Origin: Anoplolepis gracilipes
Taxonomy: Eukaryota; Arthropoda; Insecta; Hymenoptera; Formicidae
Reading direction: 5' to 3'
DNA length: 64,000 bases
Assembly (NCBI RefSeq): GCF_047496725.1
Contig: NW_027328669.1
Coordinates: 1,700,501 to 1,764,500 of the forward strand
Shown here: one piece after another, positions 10,136-19,315 of the stretch
How the letters are laid out: the number at the start of each line of letters is the position of its first letter
How positions within the stretch are numbered: the first letter of the stretch is position 1
Notes under the pieces: model-generated
The model's input: only the letters and a program-made list of their open reading frames with translations
Told to the model about the DNA's origin: nothing
Databases searched by the model: none
Position numbers and translations under genes: made by a program

Positions 10136-10454
10136 AGGTGTTTTTATGCGTAACTCATTACCGATCGGTGGTATATATCGAAACGAGAGCGGGATCATAA
10201 ATTTGGATAACGCTAAAGGCTCGGGTACTCACTGGGTAGCGTATGCAAAGAAGGGGAATTGTGCTATATATTTTGATAGTTTTGGCAATCTTCGACCGCC
10301 GAATGAATTGGTGCGATATTTAAATGTGACAAAAATAGAATATAATCACACATCCTATCAAACTTATAATCAAAGCATCTGTGGACAATTGTGCTTGCAG
10401 TTTCTCCGAACGGTCGATGCACGCGAATTTAAAGACATACATTGTGCTATTTAA
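10065..10454 (+). CDS. Adenain-type cysteine protease (virion maturation)
   Basis: Intact 129-residue frame. H56 in GTHWVAY, D71 in YFDSFG, Q103 and C106 in YNQSICGQLC form the His-Asp-Gln-Cys set of adenovirus-type (C5/Ulp1-fold) proteases, which cleave capsid precursors. Length is short, as in Polinton enzymes. Copy 2 (50,362-50,751) is also intact and the same length, so this is one of the best preserved genes of the pair. Confidence 0.9.
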   Translation: MPEGVTTNVQLLQLAKRMHIPYFRGVFMRNSLPIGGIYRNESGIINLDNAKGSGTHWVAYAKKGNCAIYFDSFGNLRPPNELVRYLNVTKIEYNHTSYQTYNQSICGQLCLQFLRTVDAREFKDIHCAI

Positions 10455-10483
10455 CTTAGTATTCGTTAAACAGTTTGGCCAAC

Positions 10484-11242
10484 ATGTCTATGACATTCAC
10501 GCTGACTGGAAAGAGCAGCGTTCTCGCGGCAAACTACTTTCCCAACGTAGATTTAAGCGACGGTGAATACGAGCTTGGTCTAGCGGATTTAGAAAGTTAT
10601 CATACGATATCGAACGTGAATTCCTCGAATAATAAATTTTACTTTGGCAAAGACGATGCGGAAATTACGATTCCCGAGGGATCGTACGAGCTGCAAGCGA
10701 TAAATGAATTTTTGAAACATACAATTTTACGAAAACGTTCGCAACACACAGTTCGTGATGGTGATAAAAAACACACTGACGACGACGATAACTTTGAGCC
10801 TGGAGAATGGCCTATAGTGCTCCGCGCTAATTACAATACGATGAGGAGCGAGATCAAATGCGCCTACAAATTAAATTTTAGCAAGCCTAACAATATTGGA
10901 TCGCTGCTAGGATTCTCGAACCGTATACTGCAGCCGCGAAAATGGTACGAGTCGGACGTGCCGATTAACATTATCAACGTGAACATTATCCGCGTCGAAT
11001 GTAATGTGACCGCGGGTGCGTACAACAACGGCAAACTCGTTCATACGATACACGAATTTTCACCGAGGGTACCACCAGGATATAAGATATCGGAAACACC
11101 GGCGAACATCATTTACCTACCGATCATCGTGCGGTGCATTACGGATTTAACGTTACGCGTTGTCGACCAGGAAGGACGATTACTCGATTTTCGAGGAGAA
11201 GAGATCACCATTAGATTGCATGTATGGCGGCGGCAAAATTAG
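10484..11242 (+). CDS. Minor capsid (penton-like, single jelly-roll) protein
   Basis: 252 residues from ATG 10,484 (MSMTFTLTGKSSV), uninterrupted. It has the recurrent pattern NNKFYF...ITIPEGSYELQAINEFL and an ending rich in beta-strand-like segments (ITIRLHVWRR). These match what I know of Polinton minor capsid proteins, encoded just upstream of the major capsid gene. Assignment rests on pattern and position; no structure comparison was possible. The copy 2 homologue is broken. Confidence 0.68.
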   Translation: MSMTFTLTGKSSVLAANYFPNVDLSDGEYELGLADLESYHTISNVNSSNNKFYFGKDDAEITIPEGSYELQAINEFLKHTILRKRSQHTVRDGDKKHTDDDDNFEPGEWPIVLRANYNTMRSEIKCAYKLNFSKPNNIGSLLGFSNRILQPRKWYESDVPINIINVNIIRVECNVTAGAYNNGKLVHTIHEFSPRVPPGYKISETPANIIYLPIIVRCITDLTLRVVDQEGRLLDFRGEEITIRLHVWRRQN

Positions 11243-11248
11243 CGTGTG

Positions 11249-11422
11249 ATGCTCGTGTTGAACGGATCGAAAGACATGAGAGACAACACAATCTTTACGA
11301 CGCCAGCGACAACAACATCGACATTTGCTAATATCCAATCATCCGGCACTAAGAAAAAGAAATTGAACGCATCAAACGTTGCGTTTTTACAATCTTTGGG
11401 ATTCGTGGTGCGAAACATTTGA
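11249..11422 (+). CDS. 57-residue Polinton protein upstream of the major capsid gene
   Basis: Short frame from ATG 11,249 to TGA 11,420-11,422, ending four bases before the capsid gene. Thr/Ser-rich N-terminus, a GTKKKKLNASN basic patch and a hydrophobic ending FLQSLGFVVRNI. Copy 2 encodes a same-length open frame at 49,400-49,573, supporting a real gene. Function unknown; a small cement or scaffold protein is conceivable. Confidence 0.6.
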   Translation: MLVLNGSKDMRDNTIFTTPATTTSTFANIQSSGTKKKKLNASNVAFLQSLGFVVRNI

Positions 11423-11425
11423 ACG

Positions 11426-12625
11426 ATGACTGACATTCTCAACATCGCGGACGAGCCAATCTTTGACGATCGCATCGTCAAGATTGAGATTCACTCCTAT
11501 AACCCATTCGCCAACACAACGTTCGGACACAGTGATGAGATAAGAATACCCATACAACAACAGGATCTGTATACATTGCCGTACGAGAGTTTCTTATACA
11601 TCGAGGGAGAATTAAAGATAAAGAAGCCAGCTAGCGGATCCAATGTGATACTGCAAAATAATTGCGTTGCATTCATGTTTGACGAGATTCGATGTGAACT
11701 CGATGGTGTGGAGATTGATCGGAATAGAAACGTGGGAATAACAAGTATGCTCAAAAACTATGTAACAATATCATACCGATAGAAGCGTGATTATGAGAAA
11801 TGCTGGCTGGAGTGAGCCAACTATTGTGGATGGACACTTTAATTTTTGCGTACCGCTCTACATGTTATTGGGATTTTGCGAGGATTACAGACGCATAGTA
11901 ATTAACGCTCGTCACGAGTTGATCTTAATACGATCGCGCAATGACAACAATTGTCTGCTTGGAGCTTCGACGCTGGAGCCTGTGATCAACATATTCAAGA
12001 TACAATGGCGAATGCACATGTGTTGTTGAGTGAAATTAAAAAGCTGTCTATGCTGCGCGCTCTGGAAAGCGGACGCTACCTCAGCATGGGTTTTCGCTCG
12101 TGGGATATGTACGAGTTTCCGCTGTTGCAGCGTACAACCAAACATTCGTGGGCCATTAAGACCGCGACTCAGCTGGAGAAACCACGATACGTTATCTTTG
12201 CTCTGCAGACAGGCCGGAAGAATGTTATGTCCGAAGATGCGAGTAAATTCGACGACTGTAAATTAACAAACGTGAAACTCTATCTGAACTCGGAATGTTA
12301 TCCGTACGATGACATGAATCTGGATTTCGATAAAAACAGATGGTCGATTCTGTACGACACGTACGCGCGTTTCTGCAAAAACTATTACGGATACGAGTAC
12401 CTCGAACCGAGTCTCACTGTCTCACTGTTTCTACAGTACGGTCCGTTTGTGATCATCGATTGTTCTCGACAAAACGAATCGGTCAAGAGTGCAACCGTGG
12501 ATGTGCGATTGGAATTTGAGTGTAAGGAGAATGTGGCTAATAATACGACTGTGTACTGTCTCATCATACACGATCGCGTAATCCAGTACAACCCGTTGAC
12601 CAACGTTGTGCGCAAAATTACCTAA
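11426..12625 (+). pseudogene. Major capsid protein (double jelly-roll, hexon-like), frameshifted
   Basis: Begins MTDILNIADEPIFDD at 11,426. Conserved capsid-like segments include SYNPFANTTFGHSDEIRIPI, LPYESFLYIEGEL, AGWSEPTIVDGHFNF and KTATQLEKPRYVIFALQ. Total span of about 400 codons fits a Polinton major capsid. Two breaks: a frame change at about 11,776-11,782, where a UAG ends the first segment and the homologous frame resumes one base out, and a 1-bp deletion near 12,009 relative to copy 2. The first break is present at the identical site in copy 2, the second only here. Confidence 0.8.
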
Positions 12626-12663
12626 GTCTTTGCGACAATAATTTAGAGAGAGGGAAAGCTGGA

Positions 12664-12695
12664 TATAAATCCGAGTGTTACGAGATGGTTGTCAT
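12664..12695 (+). promoter_or_regulatory. TATA-type promoter before the 12.7-kb gene
   Basis: TATAAAT at 12,664-12,670 is followed about 25 bases later by an initiator-like TCATT at 12,691. The ATG is at 12,726. Copy 2 has TATATCC at the equivalent place. Confidence 0.45.
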
Positions 12696-12725
12696 TCTTC
12701 TTAACTGACGAAAAGAGATCTTATC

Positions 12726-13251
12726 ATGTCTGTACCAACGTTTGTCAATCTGCAAGGATTTGTCGTTTCGAATAAATTCATTGCAAAGGAGGTGGCTGAG
12801 AAGAGGAACTGTTCTCGCACACTACAGTTTTCGGAGTCCTATACCATGGCATCTCCTTACAAAATCCGAAAAGTGTCAAGCTTCATGGTTGATGGCGAAT
12901 CATCATGGACTACAATGGGAGGATGGAATCGTTGCGTACAGCATGGCGAAACGATTGATTACAACAGCTGTAGTTGAAGAAGAAGATGATAAAATGCAGT
13001 GTATCGTATACGTTAAAGGATGCCAGAAACGAGAATGGCTTGCTAATATGCTCGGCGACGATGCGAGAGAAAATTTAATCATTGAGACCTTGGATGCTGA
13101 TTACGACGATATCGAATCTCTAAATAATCTAGATGTTAAAAATACTATACGATGTGAAAAACATGTTAAGAATTGCGCATTACAAAATGTATTCAAAATA
13201 TTTAACTGGTGGTCGCAACGCCAGAAAGAATTGCAAGATTTGGAAAAATAA
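12726..13251 (+). pseudogene. Conserved insect Polinton protein (SMAKRLITTAV family), unknown function, frameshifted
   Basis: Starts MSVPTFVNLQGFVVSNKFIAKEVA. A 5-bp deletion near 12,797, relative to copy 2, moves the remainder (HYSFRSPIPWHLL... to the end at 13,251) into another frame. Conserved blocks are HHGLQWEDGIVAYSMAKRL, IVYVKGCQKREWL, ETLDADYDDIESLN and CEKHVKNCALQNVFKIFNWW. The pattern WxxEDG, IYVKG and a C-x2-H-x3-C ending recalls proteins with an RNase H/DEDD-like fold, but I cannot show that from sequence. Copy 2 has a repaired frame but a nonsense near its end. Confidence 0.6.
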
Positions 13252-13531
13252 AATATTTAAACACTAATATGTTTTATTTCTTATTCCCCCTCTTCATTCC
13301 CTCCCTCCCTCCCTCCCTCACGAGTCATTTAAGAATTCTTTTTATCCGAGTATCGTCTCTCTCTCCCTTCTAAAAATTTCAGAGAACTAAAGTATTCTAG
13401 AATCTCCCACCACATTTACCACTAATCTCCCACTACTTTGAAAAACGGGATGTCACGTATATTTGATTCTTCATACGGTCAGTGTTGCGTTAACCGTTCG
13501 TGAAAGTGGTCCACTTTTGAAATCTGGAAAT

Positions 13532-14200
13532 ATGTACTACGTCGAAAGAAGCAGTGGCGGCCCCAGCAGAAGCGTGAATAATTACGTACCGAATCGTTAT
13601 GAAACTCCATTGTTTGAGAACAAATGTGACAAGTAAGTTCTTGTTCAACTTCTTTCTATTTTTTCACAAATTGTTTTTAAAGTAATTTTTTTTATTTTAT
13701 TTTTCTACAGCATTTCGTTGAAGCGTCGTGCTATTCGTATACTAAGTAGACGATACGCATTGACAACCACGGAATTCAAATTCCTTGAAATTGGTATCAA
13801 CGTGGGTACACCGAGTTACGTGGAAATTGTCATAGGAGATCATCAAGGAAAGGAACTGGTATTATCTCTCGAAACGTGGAAGGGACTCTACGAGCAACGT
13901 CGCAATATTCACGATTTACTGCGAAAGGACTCTAAAGATACCTATAATTTTATAAGCGTTGGACCGCTAACAGTGCGAGTTCATACGATTAACCATACTA
14001 AACTTATAAGTCTCGAATCTTTAAACGTACGCATGATGATGATTGAACCGACGTTACACCGTATGTTTAATCTCGATCAATGCATCGATGTAACCTTTGA
14101 TCGATTGGTTAGAACAGTCGATACTAAGTTTACACAATTCTCCAATATCGCGTCCACTATAACGGATAATAAAAAAGTGTCAAATGTAATATGCGCCAGC
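13532..14200 (+). pseudogene. Two-exon conserved Polinton protein of unknown function, 3' end replaced by GT microsatellite
   Basis: Exon 1 (13,532-13,632, MYYVERSSGGPSRS...) joins exon 2 (from 13,711) through a 78-bp intron with GTAAGT donor and TTTTTCTACAG acceptor; the junction codon is Asn and the frame is kept. Exon 2 encodes LSRRYALTTTEFKFLEIGIN...LSLETWKGLYEQRRNIHDLL. Homology to copy 2 stops abruptly at about 14,203, where GT/GC microsatellite begins; copy 2 continues about 22 codons to a normal stop. A possible initiator TCAGT lies at 13,479-13,483 after TATATTT at 13,459. Family not recognised. Confidence 0.6.
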
Positions 14201-14210
14201 GACGACACGT

Positions 14211-14252
14211 GCGCGTGTGCACGTGTGCGCGTGTGCGCGTGTGCGTGTGTGC

Positions 14253-14321
<69 letters not shown>
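14211..14321. repeat. (GT)n/(GCGT)n microsatellite, unit A junction
   Basis: Mixed CGTGTGCG repeats to 14,256, then pure GT to 14,321. It replaces the end of the preceding gene, and the same tract recurs at 16,940-17,046 as the junction of the tandem duplication. Confidence 0.95.
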
Positions 14322-14324
<3 letters not shown>

Positions 14325-14544
14325 TTAAAAATAAAAAGAAAAAGATATAAAAAAATATATAAAAGATTGCACGCCGATGGTCGAGGGGTACGGCACGACG
14401 ACGACTGCTGCTGCGAGACACTGGAGGGGATGACCGGGCGGTGGTAGTGGCGTCCAGGCAGGGCTCCTGCATAACAGAAAAAAAAAATTTATTAATATTT
14501 TCATAATTTGAGAAAGAATCTTACACATCAAGAATTACTTACAA

Positions 14545-14841
14545 TTACTGATCAGAATCAGTATCAGAATCTGGATCATTGTCGATGACATGTTGTAGAT
14601 ACAACATGTTATCGATATGTTGACGGATTTCCCGATGGATTTCTTGTAACTGCTCAGGACATGCTTGCCGATTTCCGCCTGGTAAACAGCAATTCTCGCA
14701 AGACTTTCCCCTTAGTCTGTTGTTTTCATTCGTCCATATATAACTTTGTAGTTTAAAGATCACTGTTGAGGAATTTTTTATGTCAAGTTCGCGATTTCGT
14801 TGAAACTCTACCACCGGATTTAATAGTTTTTCGGTCACCAT
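14545..14841 (-). CDS. 98-residue Polinton right-end protein with Cys cluster, unit A
   Basis: Intact frame from ATG 14,841: MVTEKLLNPVVEFQRNRELD, a middle SCENCCLPGG cysteine cluster, then a helical stretch and an acidic C-terminus DSDTDSDQ. It follows the zinc protein gene by about 40 bases on the same strand. Downstream, a GTAAGT donor (about 14,539) and a TTCTGTTATGCAG acceptor (about 14,470) suggest an intron in its 3' untranslated part. Duplicated identically at 17,270-17,566. Family not recognised. Confidence 0.55.
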   Translation of the reverse strand: MVTEKLLNPVVEFQRNRELDIKNSSTVIFKLQSYIWTNENNRLRGKSCENCCLPGGNRQACPEQLQEIHREIRQHIDNMLYLQHVIDNDPDSDTDSDQ

Positions 14842-14880
14842 TTTTCACAGCACTTAGTCCTAGCAAATGTCTACAAAAGT

Positions 14881-15309
14881 TTATTGCTGCGCACAAAAAC
14901 GACACACACTACATGCTATTACTTGGCACAGTGAGTGTCCACAATTATTACATGAGTTCCAACCGTGATAAATATATTGTCCAGTTTCATGTTTATACAC
15001 AATTTTACCTTGTGTATATGAATCTTGAACTTCAATGAAACATCCTGAACAAAATTTTTCACTATTTTCCTCGTCGTTGTCATACTTTTTTACTTCGTAA
15101 TAAAATATGATGTTACACATTTCCTGCCGTTCAGTTATAATTCGTAAATCTTCACGCACTAACGGCACTATTTGTTCATTCAAATAGTCTTCCGGATCAC
15201 TCTCATAATCAGAGTCATTCACTATTTCCACTTCTTCATCGCTGTCGTCGATGATAACCACATCTTCATTGTCTTCATTGTCTTCGATGACAATCACATC
15301 TATATTCAT
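14881..15309 (-). CDS. Right-end acidic protein with three SIM-like motifs and zinc-binding Cys pairs, unit A
   Basis: 142 residues from ATG 15,309. The N-terminus has VIVIEDNED (5-13), VVIIDDSDEE (17-26) and VEIVNDSD (27-34), each a hydrophobic V/I core followed by acidic or Ser residues, the classic form of SUMO-interaction motifs. The C-terminal half has MCNIIFYY, CSGC, CNNC and CSVCRFC, aligning in order with C-I-FYY, CASC, CSSC and CYVC of the protein at 1,096-1,470. So paralogues sit inside both TIRs, both reading inward. Identical duplicate at 17,606-18,034; copy 2 lacks this end. Role unknown; a SUMO-directed regulatory or ubiquitin-ligase-like protein is one hypothesis. Confidence 0.65.
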   Translation of the reverse strand: MNIDVIVIEDNEDNEDVVIIDDSDEEVEIVNDSDYESDPEDYLNEQIVPLVREDLRIITERQEMCNIIFYYEVKKYDNDEENSEKFCSGCFIEVQDSYTQGKIVYKHETGQYIYHGWNSCNNCGHSLCQVIACSVCRFCAQQ

Positions 15310-15399
15310 TTTAGCACTAAATCGAAAGACACTCGACGACTGTTGAATATGTTTTAACGCGGAGACAGATTCTCAAATTCGAGCAGCCGAATGTTGGCG

Positions 15400-15993
15400 C
15401 TGGTGCGTTGCATTCTTTCCTTAAAAATTATGGAAGATGTTTCGCTCCAGTTTTATGAGAGATTTTCCGCGAGGGTACAAAGCTGCCGAACGTTGGCGCT
15501 TAAAATCTCTTTTTCCATAATATTCTAATGGTCATAAAATGATCATAAAAAAATAGAAAAAAAAAAGAAAAAAAAACACTTTTATGGTTTTTAAAAATGT
15601 CTCCCGGCGATTAAAATCTTTTTTTTTTTTCCATAATGGCGCTGATGCGTTGCATTCTTTCCCTAAAAATTATGGAAGATATTTTGCTCCAGTTTTATGG
15701 GAGATTTTCCGCAAGGGTACAAAGCTGCCGAACGTCGGCGCTTAAAATCTCTTTTTCCATAATATTCTAATGGTCATAAAATGATCATAAAAAATTAGAA
15801 AAAAAAACACTTTTATGGTTTCTAAAATGTCCCCCGGCTATAAAATCAACTGCAAAGATAAACATCTACTTTCGAACGTGTGTAGGACCCTTCCCCCCCC
15901 TTTCCCTAACAGACCCCTCGCGCCTCTCAGATACCCCCGTCCCCGCACCCCCCTCAGCGCTGCATGGCTTAGAATCCTCACTATAACACTACT
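15400..15993. repeat. Right terminal inverted repeat of Polinton copy 1 (unit A)
   Basis: Contains inverted subterminal units and ends with the C-rich block 15,885-15,978, reverse complement of 1-95, followed by the terminus CTATAACACTACT. The inner end is near 15,400, just upstream of the zinc protein gene. Confidence 0.92.
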
Positions 15994-16600
15994 ATCAAGT
16001 ATTTCGTTAACGTTCGTCCAATCAAAGTTATGATTATATTCAAGTCCGTGATTTGTGATTACCGAGTTAGTATTGATATTCCTTTTGATATGATACGTTT
16101 ATGCTCGGACATTCTAGTTTTTAACATTCGGGATGTTTGACCAATATATGAGGCGTTACAATTATTACAGTTAATTTTGTATACAACGTTCGTTTTTGAG
16201 TCGGTTGGAATGATATCTTTATGGGCTTTAATTAATTTATTCATTTTATTGAGACTAACATGCGAGAGCTTCACATCCATATTTTTTGTTATATTACTGA
16301 ATTTCTCCGTAACCCCTGGTAAATAAGGAGTCGTTAAATAGACTGGATTTTTTCTTGGTTTGTTAGTAATGAAATTTTGTTTGTATGTAATAGTTTTAAT
16401 ACGTAGATTTATGAAATCAAAAATTAATTTAATTGGGTAGCCATTGTCCAGAAGAATTCTGACGATAAAGTCTAAATTTTTGTTATGGTATCTGGGATGT
16501 GAGAGGAAGATTGCTCTGTCCACTAGTCCGATGATCGTGTCGCGTTTTTGGTGAAGAGGATGTTGTGAGAAATAGTTAAGGTATCTACCGGAAAAGGTTT
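15994..16600 (-). pseudogene. Penelope-like element 3' end with GIY-YIG endonuclease, unit A
   Basis: Minus-strand reading: HPLHQKR...IGLVDRAIFLSHP (about 16,565-16,500), NGYPIKLIFDFI, then the GIY-YIG nuclease VVYKINCNNC-x3-YIGQTSRMLKTRMSEH (about 16,200-16,090). This is the C-terminal part of a Penelope-like retroelement. After a frame break near 16,059 the coding pattern continues (NHGLEYNHNFDWTNVNEIL) and stops exactly where the Polinton terminus begins, so the Polinton inserted into this gene. No reverse transcriptase core lies upstream; the fragment is truncated. Confidence 0.8.
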
Positions 16601-16936
16601 ATGATAGGTTTATGGTACCAGTCAAATATTATCAAATTGTTTTCAGTCGTAAGTGTTACGTCAATTTATAAGATACGTTTGAATTTATAAGACCATTAAA
16701 ATTCAGTATTTATATAATAAAAATAATCAATAATTATTAAATCAATTATATGTTTAAATATTTAAATACATAATTGCGTTAACAATATGAATATATAAAG
16801 ACTAACAATTAAAAAATAATACTAATAATAATAACAATATCTAATAATTTATTAATACAAAAATATCTAACTCATTTGAATTACTAACACTGTTTATATT
16901 AATTTTTTAATTTAATTATTTATTTAGTTATATTAA
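16600..16936. other. AT-rich flank, no gene seen
   Basis: Very AT-rich non-coding DNA included in the tandem duplication (repeated at 19,315-19,645). I see no coding or RNA feature. Confidence 0.6.
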
Positions 16937-17013
16937 TATATGCGTGTGCGCGTGTGCGCGTGTGCGCGTGCGTGCGTGCGTGCGTGCGTGCGTGTGTGCG
17001 TGGGCGCGTGTGC

Positions 17014-17046
<33 letters not shown>
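16937..17046. repeat. (GT)n/(GCGT)n microsatellite, unit B junction
   Basis: TGCGTGTGCG-type repeats with a GCGT block and a terminal GT run; compositionally richer in GCGT than unit A. Directly follows the end of unit A. Confidence 0.95.
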
Positions 17047-17269
17047 AATTTAAAAATAAAAAGAAAAAGATATAAAAAAATATATAAAAGATTGCACGCC
17101 GATGGTCGAGGGGTACGGCACGACGACGACTGCTGCTGCGAGACACTGGAGGGGATGACCGGGCGGTGGTAGTGGCGTCCAGGCAGGGCTCCTGCATAAC
17201 AGAAAAAAAAAATTTATTAATATTTTCATAATTTGAGAAAGAATCTTACACATCAAGAATTACTTACAA

Positions 17270-17566
17270 TTACTGATCAGAATCAGTATCAGAATCTGGA
17301 TCATTGTCGATGACATGTTGTAGATACAACATGTTATCGATATGTTGACGGATTTCCCGATGGATTTCTTGTAACTGCTCAGGACATGCTTGCCGATTTC
17401 CGCCTGGTAAACAGCAATTCTCGCAAGACTTTCCCCTTAGTCTGTTGTTTTCATTCGTCCATATATAACTTTGTAGTTTAAAGATCACTGTTGAGGAATT
17501 TTTTATGTCAAGTTCGCGATTTCGTTGAAACTCTACCACCGGATTTAATAGTTTTTCGGTCACCAT
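17270..17566 (-). CDS. 98-residue right-end protein, unit B duplicate
   Basis: Translates identically to the frame at 14,545-14,841. Preserved by recent duplication rather than necessarily by selection. Confidence 0.5.
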   Translation of the reverse strand: MVTEKLLNPVVEFQRNRELDIKNSSTVIFKLQSYIWTNENNRLRGKSCENCCLPGGNRQACPEQLQEIHREIRQHIDNMLYLQHVIDNDPDSDTDSDQ

Positions 17567-17605
17567 TTTTCACAGCACTTAGTCCTAGCAAATGTCTACA
17601 AAAGT

Positions 17606-18034
17606 TTATTGCTGCGCACAAAAACGACACACACTACATGCTATTACTTGGCACAGTGAGTGTCCACAATTATTACATGAGTTCCAACCGTGATAAATAT
17701 ATTGTCCAGTTTCATGTTTATACACAATTTTACCTTGTGTATATGAATCTTGAACTTCAATGAAACATCCTGAACAAAATTTTTCACTATTTTCCTCGTC
17801 GTTGTCATACTTTTTTACTTCGTAATAAAATATGATGTTACACATTTCCTGCCGTTCAGTTATAATTCGTAAATCTTCACGCACTAACGGCACTATTTGT
17901 TCATTCAAATAGTCTTCCGGATCACTCTCATAATCAGAGTCATTCACTATTTCCACTTCTTCATCGCTGTCGTCGATGATAACCACATCTTCATTGTCTT
18001 CATTGTCTTCGATGACAATCACATCTATATTCAT
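17606..18034 (-). CDS. SIM-motif zinc protein, unit B duplicate
   Basis: Translates identically to the frame at 14,881-15,309, with the three SIM-like motifs and all Cys pairs. Upstream lies the duplicated TIR. Confidence 0.6.
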   Translation of the reverse strand: MNIDVIVIEDNEDNEDVVIIDDSDEEVEIVNDSDYESDPEDYLNEQIVPLVREDLRIITERQEMCNIIFYYEVKKYDNDEENSEKFCSGCFIEVQDSYTQGKIVYKHETGQYIYHGWNSCNNCGHSLCQVIACSVCRFCAQQ

Positions 18035-18119
18035 TTTAGCACTAAATCGAAAGACACTCGACGACTGTTGAATACGTTTTAACGCGGAGACAGATTCTCA
18101 AATTCGAGCAGCCGAATGT

Positions 18120-18715
18120 TGGCGCTGGTGCGTTGCATTCTTTCCTTAAAATTTATGGAAGATGTTTCGCTCCAGTTTTATGGGAGATTTTCCGCGAGGG
18201 TACAAAGCTGCCGAACGTTGGCGCTTAAAATCTCTTTTTCCATAATATTCTAATGGTCATAAAATGATCATAAAAAATTAGAAAAAAAAAAGAAAAAAAA
18301 AACACTTTTATGGTTTCTAAACTGTCCCCCGGCTATAAATAAACTACAAAGATAAACATCTTGCAGTTGCAGTTCTTTCCCTAAAAATTATGGAAGATAT
18401 TTTGCTCCAGTTTTATGGGAGATTTTTCGCAAGGGTACAAAGCTGCCGAACGTCGGCGCTTAAAATCTCTTTTTTCATAATATTCTAATGGTCATAAAAT
18501 GATCATAAAACTAGAAAAAAAAACAGTTTTATGACTTCTAAAATACCCCGGCTATAAAATCAACTGCAAAGATAAACATCTACTTTCGAACGTGTGTAGG
18601 ACCCTTCCCCCCCCTTTCCCTTACAGACCCCTCGCGCCTCTCAGATACCCCCGTCCCCGCACCCCCCTCAGCGCTGCATGGCTTAAAATCCTCACTATAA
18701 CACTACTATCAAGTA
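18120..18715. repeat. Duplicated Polinton right TIR (unit B)
   Basis: Same terminal block and terminus as unit A (terminus near 18,703-18,706). Internal subrepeats are closer to the left-TIR form (AAACTACAAAGATAAACATCTTG at about 18,341-18,363) than those of unit A, which has a divergent segment at 15,590-15,660. Confidence 0.9.
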
Positions 18716-19315
18716 TTTCGTTAACGTTCGTCCAATCAAAGTTATGATTATATTCAAGTCCGTGATTTGTGATTACCGAGTTAGTATTGATATTCCTTTT
18801 GATATGATACGTTTATGCTCGGACATTCTAGTTTTTAACATTCGGGATGTTTGACCAATATATGAGGCGTTACAATTATTACAGTTAATTTTGTATACAA
18901 CGTTCGTTTTTGAGTCGGTTGGAATGATATCTTTATGGGCTTTAATTAATTTATTCATTTTATTGAGACTAACATGCGAGAGCTTCACATCCATATTTTT
19001 TGTTATATTACTGAATTTCTCCGTAACCCTTGGTAAATAAGGAGTCGTTAAATAGACTGGATTTTTTCTTGGTTTGTTAGTAATGAAATTTTGTTTGTAT
19101 GTAATAGTTTTAATACGTAGATTTATGAAATCAAAAATTAATTTAATTGGGTAGCCATTGTCCAGAAGAATTCTGACGATAAAGTCTAAATTTTTGTTAT
19201 GGTATCTGGGATGTGAGAGGAAGATTGCTCTGTCCACTAGTCCGATGATCGTGTCGCGTTTTTGGTGAAGAGGATGTTGTGAGAAATAGTTAAGGTATCT
19301 ACCGGAAAAGGTTTA
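18708..19315 (-). pseudogene. Penelope-like GIY-YIG fragment, unit B duplicate
   Basis: Near-identical duplicate of 15,994-16,600 with one visible residue difference (YLPRV for YLPGV) in the 154-residue open frame at 18,773-19,237. Confidence 0.8.

Larger units (their letters stand above)
1..15993 (+). mobile_element. Maverick/Polinton (adintovirus-like) element, copy 1, with both TIRs
   Basis: The first bases of the window are the reverse complement of the sequence ending at 15,978, so the element is bounded by long terminal inverted repeats. The right end finishes with a CTATAACACTACT-type terminus, which reads AGTAGTGTTATAG from outside; the left copy of these last bases lies just off the window. 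Between the TIRs are type-B DNA polymerase, retroviral-type integrase with chromodomain, FtsK/A32-like ATPase, adenain-like protease, PLA2 and two capsid-type genes: the diagnostic Polinton set, and the set described for adintoviruses. Size (about 16 kb) and the start with AG fit the family. Polymerase, integrase and major capsid genes are interrupted, so this copy is not autonomous as it stands. It sits inside a Penelope-like element fragment on the right. Confidence 0.93.

Noticed and set aside
11239..11481. 80-residue minus-strand frame conserved in both copies
   Set aside because: It is antisense to the 57-residue gene and the capsid start, whose sense frames fit the operon-like order better.
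14217..14472. Frames running through the GT tract into the unit A sequence
   Set aside because: Created by the microsatellite junction; no conserved product.
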